The translations under genes were made by a program, and so were the position numbers. The notes beneath the pieces are model-generated. The model did no database searches. It was given only the letters and a program-made list of their open reading frames with translations, and was not told where the DNA came from. Positions 8,349-16,772 of a stretch of DNA of 64,000 bases are shown here, one piece after another. The number at the start of each line of letters is the position of its first letter. Position 1 is the first letter of the stretch. Source of the DNA: Anaerovibrio sp. RM50 (GTDB lineage Bacteria; Bacillota; Negativicutes; Selenomonadales; Selenomonadaceae); the NCBI RefSeq assembly GCF_000622005.1, contig NZ_KK211383.1, positions 186,001-250,000 on the forward strand. Direction: 5' to 3'.

Positions 8349-9926
8349 TTAACTGTTTTTTTCCTTTAATATACGACAATACATGGTCTCCACCTGGGCG
8401 GCATAGCCCTCCTCGTCCATAAGTGGGGAGGCCTTTACCATATCCCGCAGCTGGAAGCGCAAATCACTGATGATCTCAGGATTATTGCCCAGAGCCGAAG
8501 CTATATCCACATAATCCCCGGCATTATCCGCAGCCATATCCCCAAGTCCCACATTCATCAGCATACTGTAGCCAAAGCGCTGGCCACGGCTGTCCCCGTA
8601 GAGGCTTACCACGGGCACTCCCATGTACATGGCCTCAAAGGTGGTCATACCCCCGGTATAGGGGAAGGTATCAAGGGCTATATCCATATCCCCATATTGC
8701 TTGAGATAATCCTGGCTAAATGGGCGCAACTCCACACGCTCCGGAGAAATGCCGCATTTCTCCAGCCGTTTTCCCATATATTCCCGTCCGCTCTCGTTGT
8801 CAAAGAGCTTGTGCTTCAATAACAGCCTGCTCTTTGGCACTTTATTAAGAATTTCCCCCCAGAGTCTAAGCATATCATCAGTGACCTTGCTGAAATTGTT
8901 AAAGCAGCCGAAGGTTACAAAGCCATTTTTCTTCCATGGAGTTTCCGTAACCTCCGGCATATTCTTAAACAAGTGGAAACAGAAATGGCTCCCCTTTATG
9001 GCCAGCAGCCTTTCAACATAGGCCTCCTGCCTTTCGGAGGTGCAGCAATACTGGTCCCCCAGCACATAATCCACGGTCTTCATGCCCGTGCTGCCCACCC
9101 AGCCAATGGCTGACATCTGGACCCTGGCAGGCCTGTAGGCCAATACTGGCAGCATATTATTTGAGGTATGCCCCCCCAAATCCACCAATATATCTATTTC
9201 ATCAATGTAAATCTGACGGGCGATTTTTTCGTGGCTCCAGCCATACACCTGGCGCCACACGTCTGCCTTGTCGCGGAAGGCCTTGGTTACAGAGTCCTCC
9301 CCCTTGTTCCCGCAGTAGCAGAAAATCTGGAATTCCTTATCATTGACCTTATCCACCAATGGCCACAGCAATGAGGATACAGGGTGCTGCTGGTAATCGC
9401 TGGAGAGATAGCCTACGCGAATGCGATGATGGTTCCAGCGCTTTTCCGGAACCGTTCCCAGATCCCCCTCGGCCAGCAATGCATCATAGCCGGAATAAAG
9501 GACACGCCAAAATTCCCTGTCCGTATTGGGCAGGGAAGCCGCCGCAAAAATAGCATTGCTGTATTCCACCAGTCGCTGGCGCCAATCCGTTTCCATCTCC
9601 ACCGATTGCAGAAAGCTCTCCACAGCCTTATCTGCCCGGCCGATAGTATTGTAGGCCTGTCCCAGCAAGCTGTACATGGTACCCCTTAAATCTGGCTCAT
9701 CCTCACAGCCGCTTTCCTCCAGCTTTTCCAAAATGGCCAGCTCCCCCAGCACATCCTCAAGGGAGCGCTTTATATACGCCCCCAAAAGCTGTGCCTTGGA
9801 AACCTGTGAGCCCCCCGCATCCAGCAGGGTCCCCATGGCATTGTCCGCCTCCTGAAAACGCCCCATTTTCCAAAGGTCATGGATCTTAATATAAAGTTTC
9901 CAGCATTCCTTGCTCATTTCCGCCAT
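8349..9926 (-). CDS. TPR/GT41 O-GlcNAc transferase-like glycosyltransferase (second copy)
   Basis: About 525 residues with the same architecture as the other GT41 protein in the window: N-terminal helical TPR region (about 1-150) and a catalytic C-terminus. Landmarks are RVGYLSSDYQQHPVSSLLWP, DILVDLGGHTSNNMLPVL, YRPARVQMSAIGWVGSTG, VELRPFSQDYLKQYGDM, IALDTFPYTGGMTTFEAM and SRGQRFGYSM. The ATG at 9926 is preferred to an upstream GTG because GGGTG lies 6 nt before it. The two copies are paralogues sharing the C-terminal motifs but differing strongly in the TPR part. This suggests different acceptors or sites. Confidence 0.88.
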   Translation of the reverse strand: MAEMSKECWKLYIKIHDLWKMGRFQEADNAMGTLLDAGGSQVSKAQLLGAYIKRSLEDVLGELAILEKLEESGCEDEPDLRGTMYSLLGQAYNTIGRADKAVESFLQSVEMETDWRQRLVEYSNAIFAAASLPNTDREFWRVLYSGYDALLAEGDLGTVPEKRWNHHRIRVGYLSSDYQQHPVSSLLWPLVDKVNDKEFQIFCYCGNKGEDSVTKAFRDKADVWRQVYGWSHEKIARQIYIDEIDILVDLGGHTSNNMLPVLAYRPARVQMSAIGWVGSTGMKTVDYVLGDQYCCTSERQEAYVERLLAIKGSHFCFHLFKNMPEVTETPWKKNGFVTFGCFNNFSKVTDDMLRLWGEILNKVPKSRLLLKHKLFDNESGREYMGKRLEKCGISPERVELRPFSQDYLKQYGDMDIALDTFPYTGGMTTFEAMYMGVPVVSLYGDSRGQRFGYSMLMNVGLGDMAADNAGDYVDIASALGNNPEIISDLRFQLRDMVKASPLMDEEGYAAQVETMYCRILKEKNS

Positions 9927-9956
9927 AAAATTCACCCATTACAATCATTTTCCAAA

Positions 9957-11654
9957 CTAAGCCGAAGCCACCAAATCCCCACAGGCCCCAGCAATTTCTC
10001 TCTCCACATTTTCTGCCAGTTCCCTGTTATCTGCACTGACACTAAGGTATATTTTCAGCTTTGGCTCGGTACCGCTAGGACGCACCACAAAGGAAATATT
10101 ATTTTCAAGCTTGATCTTCAGCACATTGGATTTAGGAAGCCCATTGAGTCCCTGGCTGTAGTCCTCCACCTTAATAATCTTCCTGCCGGCAAATGCATCC
10201 CCTTCACCGATATTCTGACGGGTGTGGTCCATAATAGCCTTCATTCTGGCCATTCCAGCTGAGCCGTCAAACTTGTAGCTATGGAGGGTATTCAGGCAAT
10301 AACCATATTTTGCGTACAACTCATCCAGCTTGTCCAGAAGGGATATGCCCCTTGTCTTGTAAAAGCTGAACATCTCGCAAATCATATAAGCGCCGTCCAC
10401 ACCATCCTTATCCCGGACATAACCACCAGTAAGGTATCCATAGCTTTCCTCGAAGCCAAATACATATCTATCTTCTTCTCCATTGGACTCCAAAATTCCT
10501 ATCTGTTCACCAATAAATTTAAATCCAGTTAAAACATTTATTGTTTCAAGGCCGTAATCCGCCCCGATTCTGTCTGCCATATCGATGGTAACAATGGTCT
10601 TTAAAAGAAGCGGTCTCTCCGGCATGGTGCTGTGTTTTTTCCGCTGGCTGCAGATATAATCCAATAAAAGAAGTCCAACCTCGTTGCCGCTGAGAAGCTT
10701 GTATTCCCCTGATTTATCCCTTACTGCGATGCCAACCCTGTCACAATCTGGGTCCGTGGCCAGCATCAGATCCGCCCCGGTCTTTTGACAATACTCAATG
10801 CCCAGGTCCAGGGCCTCCTTGATTTCAGGATTTGGATATGGACATGTCGGGAAATTTCCATCGGGATTTTCCTGCTCCTTCACCAAAGTAATATTGGTGT
10901 AGCCCTCCTCCTTAAGAATACGGGTTACAGGCTCCAGGCCGGTACCGTTTAAAGGAGAATAAACAATGGATACATTTTTATCAATATCGTCACCGTAAAG
11001 GACTGACTGGTTCTTGACCTTCTGAAGGAAGCTGTCAAAAACCTTTTCATCAATATAGGAAATACTGCGGGAGTCCAATGCACTGTCAAAGCTTTCAGAA
11101 CGCACCCCATCAAAAATATCCACCTCTTCAATGGCTTCCAAAATTTCAGCAGCTGCTTTGGTAGTAATCTGACAACCATCATGGCCGTAGACCTTATAGC
11201 CATTATACTGGGATGGATTGTGGGATGCAGTTATCATAACCCCTGCACTGGTTCCCAAATACCGCACAGCATAGGAAACAGTAGGCACTGGTAATAGACG
11301 GTTCCAGATAAACACCTTCACCCCGTTGGCAGCAAATACCCCAGCCGCCACCTTGGCAAAGAGGTCTGAATTTATGCGGGAATCATAGCCAATGGCCACG
11401 CTGGCCTCATTGCCGTACTCCCTGCGCAAATATTCGGCGAGCCCCTGGCTTGCCTTGGCTACAGTATGAATGTTCATGCGGTTGGTTCCTGCTCCTAGCA
11501 CCCCGCGAAGTCCCCCTGTACCAAAGGCCAGATTCTTGTAAAAGCTGTCCTCAATATGAGCCTCATCATAGCCCCGAAGCTCCTGCTGCAAACTCTCGTC
11601 AGCCCTCTCCAACCAACACTCGTATTCTTTCTTATAATCTCTTGTTGATGTCAT
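9957..11654 (-). CDS. Phosphoglucomutase/phosphomannomutase family phosphohexomutase
   Basis: This 565-residue alpha-D-phosphohexomutase interconverts hexose 1- and 6-phosphates and feeds nucleotide-sugar synthesis. All four motifs are present: phosphoserine loop GVMITASHNPSQYNGYK, metal site ATDPDCDRVGIAV, sugar-specificity loop FGFEESYGYL and phosphate-binding loop VVRPSGTEPKLKIY. The length fits the PgcA/PGM2-like group (560-590) rather than the 450-residue GlmM/ManB group. AAGGAAG lies upstream of the ATG. Its place between the GT41 pair and glf suggests supply of hexose 1-phosphate for the glycan genes. Glucose versus mannose cannot be decided. Confidence 0.93.
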   Translation of the reverse strand: MTSTRDYKKEYECWLERADESLQQELRGYDEAHIEDSFYKNLAFGTGGLRGVLGAGTNRMNIHTVAKASQGLAEYLRREYGNEASVAIGYDSRINSDLFAKVAAGVFAANGVKVFIWNRLLPVPTVSYAVRYLGTSAGVMITASHNPSQYNGYKVYGHDGCQITTKAAAEILEAIEEVDIFDGVRSESFDSALDSRSISYIDEKVFDSFLQKVKNQSVLYGDDIDKNVSIVYSPLNGTGLEPVTRILKEEGYTNITLVKEQENPDGNFPTCPYPNPEIKEALDLGIEYCQKTGADLMLATDPDCDRVGIAVRDKSGEYKLLSGNEVGLLLLDYICSQRKKHSTMPERPLLLKTIVTIDMADRIGADYGLETINVLTGFKFIGEQIGILESNGEEDRYVFGFEESYGYLTGGYVRDKDGVDGAYMICEMFSFYKTRGISLLDKLDELYAKYGYCLNTLHSYKFDGSAGMARMKAIMDHTRQNIGEGDAFAGRKIIKVEDYSQGLNGLPKSNVLKIKLENNISFVVRPSGTEPKLKIYLSVSADNRELAENVEREIAGACGDLVASA

Positions 11655-11974
11655 TAAATAATCTTCCTTACTATTTTATTGAATTCATAAATATTTACAT
11701 TTATATATTCTAAACCATATCTGCAAACATTGCACCCATCAAACATTCCTGATGAAAAACTTTTTGTTCTCCAGCAGTATATTGTCAGGATAAATTTTTT
11801 ACTCGGTTTTATCCGAGTCGATTTGGGCCGAGTAAATTTTACTTTACCAAATCATTATCATAATTGCTTCAGTGTATTTCCCCATTTCGACATCTTGGGC
11901 GACATCTTGAGGGACACCATAATTCAAATTATACAAAATTTAAACATTTGCATCGCGATGTTGATTTAATCGCT
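11655..11974. other. Intergenic region between phosphohexomutase and DUF234 ATPase genes
   Basis: This 320-bp AT-rich gap has no intact gene. It holds the AlbA_2 remnant (11844-11939) and an inverted repeat of TTTACTCGG with CCGAGTAAA (about 11797-11838) that could be the remnant's old terminator. A short direct repeat, CGACATCTTG, also lies inside the remnant. Confidence 0.6.
11844..11939 (-). pseudogene. Remnant of the C-terminus of an AlbA_2-type (Schlafen-like) gene
   Basis: The minus strand between two stop codons reads ILYNLNYGVPQDVAQDVEMG and ends in a stop at 11844. The intact AlbA_2 gene at 47772-49184 has LLTLYNLNY near the same place in its C-terminal half. QDV repeats after that strand are common in this family. 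No 5' part is found, so this is a decayed fragment of about 32 codons. It lies next to a DUF234 ATPase, mirroring the ATPase/AlbA_2 pair at 47.8-50.8 kb. Confidence 0.5.
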
Positions 11975-13363
11975 CTAGAAGTCTTCCAACCCATACAATA
12001 TCAAACTATTATCTTTTTTAGCTATTCTATTAACCTCGGAGGTAAAGCCAGACTTGGAATAGAGCACATATACTTTATTATCTATTGCCGGAAACAGTTG
12101 CTGGCCTTTACGGACCAGATTGTCCAATATGGTCTTATCCACCTTTTCGTTACGCCACTTACATTCCCCAATGTATGCCCCTTCCTTGCCAGCAGCAAAC
12201 AAATCTATTTCTTCCTGCCGACGCATTACCGGATTATTTCCCCACCATCGTCCTATATGGCTAAACCTAAATGGCAGTCTATGTTCTTTAAGCTCCCTTA
12301 AAAAATGCTGATGGCATACCAATTCAAAGCCCTGGCCATAATACTTTGGCAATTCCGGCAATATTTCTTCATTAAAGCTATCATCTACCATGCCTAATTC
12401 GAGCTCTGACGTATTCGGAAATACAAATCGATACCAAAACTTAAAAAATGCATCTTGAATTCTATATATCCCCCGCCTGCTGGATTTGGGCTCGCCCACA
12501 GGGATTTCCCGTTCAACCAGCAGAAGCTCCATCAAAGTCTTCAGATATTTTGAACAATGATCAGATGGCAGCTTTGATTTCCCAACAATATTATTTAAGG
12601 TCGTAGCACCAGTGGCAATGGCCTCAATTATGGCATTATAATTCATTGGCTCCCGCAGTTCCTGCTTCAGCAGATTTTTAGGTTCCTCATAAAGATATGA
12701 ATACTTTCTCAATATCTTCCCTTTTATATTATCTTCCAGTGAATCATTATCATCAAACTGGCTCAGATATAGAGGAATACCACCCAGCATGCAATAGGCC
12801 TGTATCTGCTTCTCAATGTCATATTTAGGAAAGAATTCCCTGCTGTCAAAAAAGGAAAAAGGCTCAAGCTTTATCTGAGCTGTACGTCGTCCATATAAAG
12901 GACTGTTATATCCCAATACTTCCTTCTCCATAAAGCTGACCTGGGAGCCGCAAAGAATCAAAAACAGCTTTGTATCCTTCAAATAATGGTCAATCACATT
13001 TTGCAAAACGGATTTTATTTCCTTGTCAGCCTTTGCCAAATATGGAAACTCATCTATAACAAGGACCAGCCGTCTGTCCCTGGTTTCCTTAGCTATGAAC
13101 TGAAAAACGCTCTGCCAGCTATCCAGCGTGCCTATGCTGGGAGCATTAAGGGCCTGATACATTCTGTTACAAAATTCCTCCCGCATGGAATCAGAATTAT
13201 TCTCCGTGGCAGCGAAAAAAAGGGCTTGTTTGCCCTTTACAAATTCCGAAATAAGGGTAGTCTTCCCTACCCGTCGACGGCCATATATTATTACGCACTG
13301 AAACTTATCCGTAGAATAAAGATTATTCAGTTCCGCCAATTCTTCCTGTCTGCCAATGAACAT
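11975..13363 (-). CDS. AAA ATPase with DUF234 C-terminal domain
   Basis: About 462 residues. The N-terminal half is the ATPase_2/archaeal-ATPase type: MFIGRQEELAELNNLY, Walker A GRRRVGKTTL, Walker B RLVLVIDEFPYLAK and sensor LFLILCGSQVSFM. The C-terminal part (about 310-460) is the DUF234 nuclease-like domain: DAFFKFWYRFVFPN and IGECKWRNEKVDKTILDNL, with an E-x-K of the PD-(D/E)xK type. The function is unknown; such genes are lineage-expanded and mobile. The start at 13363 is chosen for GGAGG 8 nt upstream (13366 is also possible). A promoter and a 12-bp inverted repeat precede it. Confidence 0.82.
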   Translation of the reverse strand: MFIGRQEELAELNNLYSTDKFQCVIIYGRRRVGKTTLISEFVKGKQALFFAATENNSDSMREEFCNRMYQALNAPSIGTLDSWQSVFQFIAKETRDRRLVLVIDEFPYLAKADKEIKSVLQNVIDHYLKDTKLFLILCGSQVSFMEKEVLGYNSPLYGRRTAQIKLEPFSFFDSREFFPKYDIEKQIQAYCMLGGIPLYLSQFDDNDSLEDNIKGKILRKYSYLYEEPKNLLKQELREPMNYNAIIEAIATGATTLNNIVGKSKLPSDHCSKYLKTLMELLLVEREIPVGEPKSSRRGIYRIQDAFFKFWYRFVFPNTSELELGMVDDSFNEEILPELPKYYGQGFELVCHQHFLRELKEHRLPFRFSHIGRWWGNNPVMRRQEEIDLFAAGKEGAYIGECKWRNEKVDKTILDNLVRKGQQLFPAIDNKVYVLYSKSGFTSEVNRIAKKDNSLILYGLEDF

Positions 13364-13390
13364 CATCCATTCCTCCAGCAAGATAATTTG

Positions 13391-13433
13391 AATTAAGGTA
13401 ATTTGGATTAAGATACTTTAGATTACCTTAATT
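13391..13433. promoter_or_regulatory. 12-bp inverted repeat downstream of the ATPase promoter
   Basis: AATTAAGGTAAT (13391-13402) and ATTACCTTAATT (13422-13433) are perfect inverted copies, 19 bp apart. The repeat overlaps the -10 box and sits upstream of the start codon. It could be an operator or a leader hairpin. Confidence 0.5.
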
Positions 13434-13460
13434 ATACAATTATCTTATCACTATGTCCAA
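13431..13460 (-). promoter_or_regulatory. Sigma-A promoter of the DUF234 ATPase gene
   Basis: TTGGAC (13455-13460), an 18-nt spacer and TATAAT (13431-13436) on the minus strand, about 70 nt before the start codon. The -10 is a perfect consensus. Confidence 0.6.
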
Positions 13461-13482
13461 TAAACAGTTGTAATTTTGGTAG

Positions 13483-14604
13483 CTAATTATTCCCCAGCTC
13501 TGCTTTTGCTGCTTCCAATGCCTTGGCAATGGTCACGTCCATATCATAATAGGAATAGGTTCCCAGGCGGCCGCCGAAATTTACATTGCCAAGCTTGGCT
13601 GCCTCCTCCTTATAGCGGGCGTATAAAGCACTGTTTTTCTCATCATTAACAGGATAATATGGCTCGTCGCCCTTTTTCCATTCCGAGGAATACTCACGGG
13701 ATATAACGGTCTTTGGCAAATCATTACCATTTTCGTCCTTGCCGAACTCAAACCACTTGTGCTCAATAATTCTGGTCCACGGCGTCTCCCTGTCGGTGTA
13801 ATTTACCGCCGCATTGCCCTGAAAGCTTTCTTTGTTCAACAGCTCATTTTCAAAGCGCACAGAACGGTACTCCAGGGTCCCCAGCTTATAATCGAAGAAT
13901 TCATCAATAGGACCAGTGTATATTATTTTCTCTGCCACATTTTCGTATTCGCCCCGATGCTTCAAATAATCCACCCCAAGGCGTACCTCAATACCATCAA
14001 GGAGATTCTCTATGAGCTTGGTGTAGCCACCTATAGGAATTCCCTGATAGAGCGCATTGAAATAATTATTGTCATAAGTGTAGCGCACAGGAAGGCGCTT
14101 AATAATAAAAGCAGGCAGATCCTTGCAATCCCTGCCCCACTGCTTTTCCGTATAGCCTTTGATGAGCTTTTCAAAAATATCCCGGCCCACCAGGGAAATG
14201 GCCTGTTCCTCCAAATTCTGTGGCTCTCCCTTTATTTCCTTACGCTGCTCCACAATCTTTGCTGCAGCCTCCTCAGGAGTCACCACACCCCACATCTTAT
14301 TGAAGGTGTACATATTAAATGGCAGGGAATAAATCTCCCCCTTGTAATTGGCAACAGGGGAATTGGTGAAGCGGTTGAATTCCGCAAACTTGGTTATATA
14401 CTGCCAAACTTTTTTGTCGTTGGTATGGAAAATATGGGCACCATATTTATGGACATTGATGCCCTCCACCTTTTCGGTATAAACATTGCCCCCAATATGA
14501 TCCCGCCGATCGATAACCAGCACCTTTTTCCCAGCATCCCTGGCCTGCCGGGCAAACACCGCCCCAAAAAGGCCGGAGCCTACTATTAAATAATCATATT
14601 GCAT
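13483..14604 (-). CDS. glf: UDP-galactopyranose mutase
   Basis: The 373-residue flavoenzyme converts UDP-galactopyranose to UDP-galactofuranose, the donor for galactofuranose in surface glycans. The FAD-binding start YDYLIVGSGLFGAVFARQA is followed by VIDRRDHIGGNVYTE, INVHKYGAHIFHTND, GYTEKQWGRDCKDLPAFII and the C-terminal GRLGTYSYYDMDVTIAKAL, all diagnostic of Glf at its usual length. GAGGTAC lies before the ATG. Its presence implies that galactofuranose is part of a glycan made by this locus. No galactofuranosyltransferase can be singled out. Confidence 0.97.
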   Translation of the reverse strand: MQYDYLIVGSGLFGAVFARQARDAGKKVLVIDRRDHIGGNVYTEKVEGINVHKYGAHIFHTNDKKVWQYITKFAEFNRFTNSPVANYKGEIYSLPFNMYTFNKMWGVVTPEEAAAKIVEQRKEIKGEPQNLEEQAISLVGRDIFEKLIKGYTEKQWGRDCKDLPAFIIKRLPVRYTYDNNYFNALYQGIPIGGYTKLIENLLDGIEVRLGVDYLKHRGEYENVAEKIIYTGPIDEFFDYKLGTLEYRSVRFENELLNKESFQGNAAVNYTDRETPWTRIIEHKWFEFGKDENGNDLPKTVISREYSSEWKKGDEPYYPVNDEKNSALYARYKEEAAKLGNVNFGGRLGTYSYYDMDVTIAKALEAAKAELGNN

Positions 14605-14728
14605 GATATGTACCTCGATTTATAAAAAGACCTCACTGTAGTGTTGCTCAATTCTTATGTTATCCTAAATATTTCTTAACTGTTCATAATTATACTATAT
14701 TTTTCCTGAATACCTGTCTAAAAAAAAT

Positions 14729-14773
14729 ATAAAAATCAAAAACTGCCGCACATCAATGTGATATGCGGCAGTT
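14729..14773 (-). terminator. Rho-independent terminator of the first flagellin gene
   Basis: The minus strand forms an AACTGCCGCA...TGCGGCAGTT stem, extended by further pairs (ATCA/TGAT) inside and followed by TTTGATTTTT. It begins about 12 nt after the flagellin stop. Confidence 0.8.
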
Positions 14774-14785
14774 CCAAAGGTTATT

Positions 14786-16720
14786 TTATTGCAACAAACT
14801 CAGTACATCCTGAGAATTCTTATTAGCCTGGGCCAGCATGGCCTGAGAGGCCTGACTGAGAATATTACTTGTCATATAATCTGTATAGCTCTTGGCTACA
14901 TCAGTATCCCGCATTACCGACTCTGCACTTGTTTCATTCTCTGAGCGGGTAGTGAGATTATCCATAGTAAAGTTCAGTCTGGCCGATTCTGCCCCCAAAG
15001 TTGTATTGGAGTTCAACAAGAACTTAATGGCCTGATCAACCTGACTGAGGAAAACATTAGCCTTCTCCATAGTTGCAACGCATGTATCCACATCCAGCTT
15101 CTGGATTTTCACCGGATATTGCCATACTTCCTCTGCCCACCGCTGTTTCTTTTCATCTTCAGTGAGTAAATCATAGCCCTTAGGCCATTTGGTAGGCCAA
15201 TCGCTAGAGGCTATATCCGTATCCCACCTGTCGCCAGGAGCCGGAAACAGCGCATCCAGCGTAGTAGTTGGCAACTTTACCTTGGTAAATTGGGCACTGG
15301 TGATATCCGTCTGTAAAGCCTTAATCTGATAAGGCTGGTAATAATCCTCCTCCACCATCTCACCGCGGATACCATTCATAAATCTTATATACGGTCCATT
15401 TTTTGAAATAGTAAACTTACCAGTAGAAGCGTAATAATTTAACTGTATATTATGAAGGCTGGTAATGGTTGCACTAGTATCAGTAGCTGAAGGCAACTTA
15501 TTGCTTCCTGCAATACCATTAAATATTGTCTGCATTAAGGAATTTGACAAATCGGACATATCCACACCAGCCACCCCCACCACATAGGAAAGTGGTTTTG
15601 GAGACCCCGATGAACCTTCATACCTTTTAGTTTCATTACTGGAAGCATCAAACATAATTGTGACAAACTGTTGACAACCACCACACTCCATTGAAAATCC
15701 TTTACCATCTAAATCACCTAGGCTGGATACAGCTCCCTGTAAGGCACTAAAATCTAATTCCGTTGCTGAAGGACCACTACCATAAACCTGATCAGCAACT
15801 GGTTTAAAGTAAGATAAAACATGTGACCCCGGAGTTTCCGTTACCGTCTCTGTCAACACATTGCCACTTGAATCGAATGATGGTTTTTTAGATATAGCGA
15901 CCTGACTTCCGACATTAGGTGGTGTGGTTCTTAAATCAAGTTCGGGCGCCTTAACATTTGTTGATGAATCAGGTGGATTTCCCGGAGGGTTACTTTTACC
16001 ATTAACCGTAACACGGGTACCCCCAATAAGCAAAGTTCCTGTAGAATCCTGTGTAACCTGCTTCACCGAATTCGAAGCACTATCCCAAACCCAGTCACCT
16101 ACACTTGGCAAAGAGGTAAGATTAGACCCTCCATGCAAGGAATTTTGGTCATACCCCATACCACTATCCAGAGGATAATATGTCCCCATTGTTTCTTTGT
16201 ATTTGCCACCCACTGCCTGTGTCAAAACTGGTGTATTATCCTTATTAGGCTTATAAGGTGCACTAGAATCAAACCAATAATCCCTTCTGGACAGCGTTCT
16301 CTGATTAAGTAACTGGATACCATTAAAAGTTGTCTGATGGGCTATTGTGTCGCTCTGGTCCAACATCTGGGCAACTTCCTTCTGGATAGTAGCCCTGTCA
16401 ATATCCGTATATGTACCATCTGTGGCACGAAGGGCGCAGACCTTCACCTGCTTCATTATATTGACCTGCTCGTCTACTGCAGCTGAGGCCAAATCCAGCA
16501 TACTCTTGCCCTTATCTGAATTGGCATGGCACTGATCAATAGCGCGAATTTTACCCTTCATCTTTTCGGTAATAGCATAAGTTGCAGCATCGTCACCGGC
16601 ATTACGGATCTTTTCGCCCAAAGACAACTGTCCCATAGCCTTGGTGGCTTTTTTCAGATTTTTATTATTTTCATTCAAAATACTCATTGCTGGCAAGTTA
16701 TTATATATTACCATTCCCAT
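14786..16720 (-). CDS. Flagellin with large variable domain
   Basis: This 644-residue flagellin is much longer than typical (270-500). Conserved D0/D1 ends are at residues 1 to about 150 (NNLPAMSILNENNKNL, GEKIRNAGDDAATYAITEKM) and about 555-644 (ESARLNFTMDNLTTRSENET, MRDTDVAKSYTDYMTSNILS, AMLAQANKNSQDVLSLLQ). The middle of about 400 residues is rich in S, T, G and P and contains an MECGGCQQFVTIMFD motif. Four widely spaced cysteine sites (DQCHAN, KVCALR, ECGGC, DTCVAT) are unusual, since flagellins are normally cysteine-poor. AGGGGGT lies 9 nt before the ATG. It lies 52 nt from the second flagellin gene, so the two may share a transcript. Confidence 0.93.
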   Translation of the reverse strand: MGMVIYNNLPAMSILNENNKNLKKATKAMGQLSLGEKIRNAGDDAATYAITEKMKGKIRAIDQCHANSDKGKSMLDLASAAVDEQVNIMKQVKVCALRATDGTYTDIDRATIQKEVAQMLDQSDTIAHQTTFNGIQLLNQRTLSRRDYWFDSSAPYKPNKDNTPVLTQAVGGKYKETMGTYYPLDSGMGYDQNSLHGGSNLTSLPSVGDWVWDSASNSVKQVTQDSTGTLLIGGTRVTVNGKSNPPGNPPDSSTNVKAPELDLRTTPPNVGSQVAISKKPSFDSSGNVLTETVTETPGSHVLSYFKPVADQVYGSGPSATELDFSALQGAVSSLGDLDGKGFSMECGGCQQFVTIMFDASSNETKRYEGSSGSPKPLSYVVGVAGVDMSDLSNSLMQTIFNGIAGSNKLPSATDTSATITSLHNIQLNYYASTGKFTISKNGPYIRFMNGIRGEMVEEDYYQPYQIKALQTDITSAQFTKVKLPTTTLDALFPAPGDRWDTDIASSDWPTKWPKGYDLLTEDEKKQRWAEEVWQYPVKIQKLDVDTCVATMEKANVFLSQVDQAIKFLLNSNTTLGAESARLNFTMDNLTTRSENETSAESVMRDTDVAKSYTDYMTSNILSQASQAMLAQANKNSQDVLSLLQ

Positions 16721-16772
16721 GATGAGTTACCCCCTAAAAAGTGAAATTTTACTTTAATAACACCTTGCCTAA

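Noticed and set aside
13759-14589. Plus-strand open frame of 276 codons opposite glf
   Set aside because: Fully antisense to well-conserved Glf motifs, with no recognisable domain.
16721-16772. Terminator between the two flagellin genes
   Set aside because: Only a 5-bp AT stem (AAAGT/ACTTT) is present, too weak to call.
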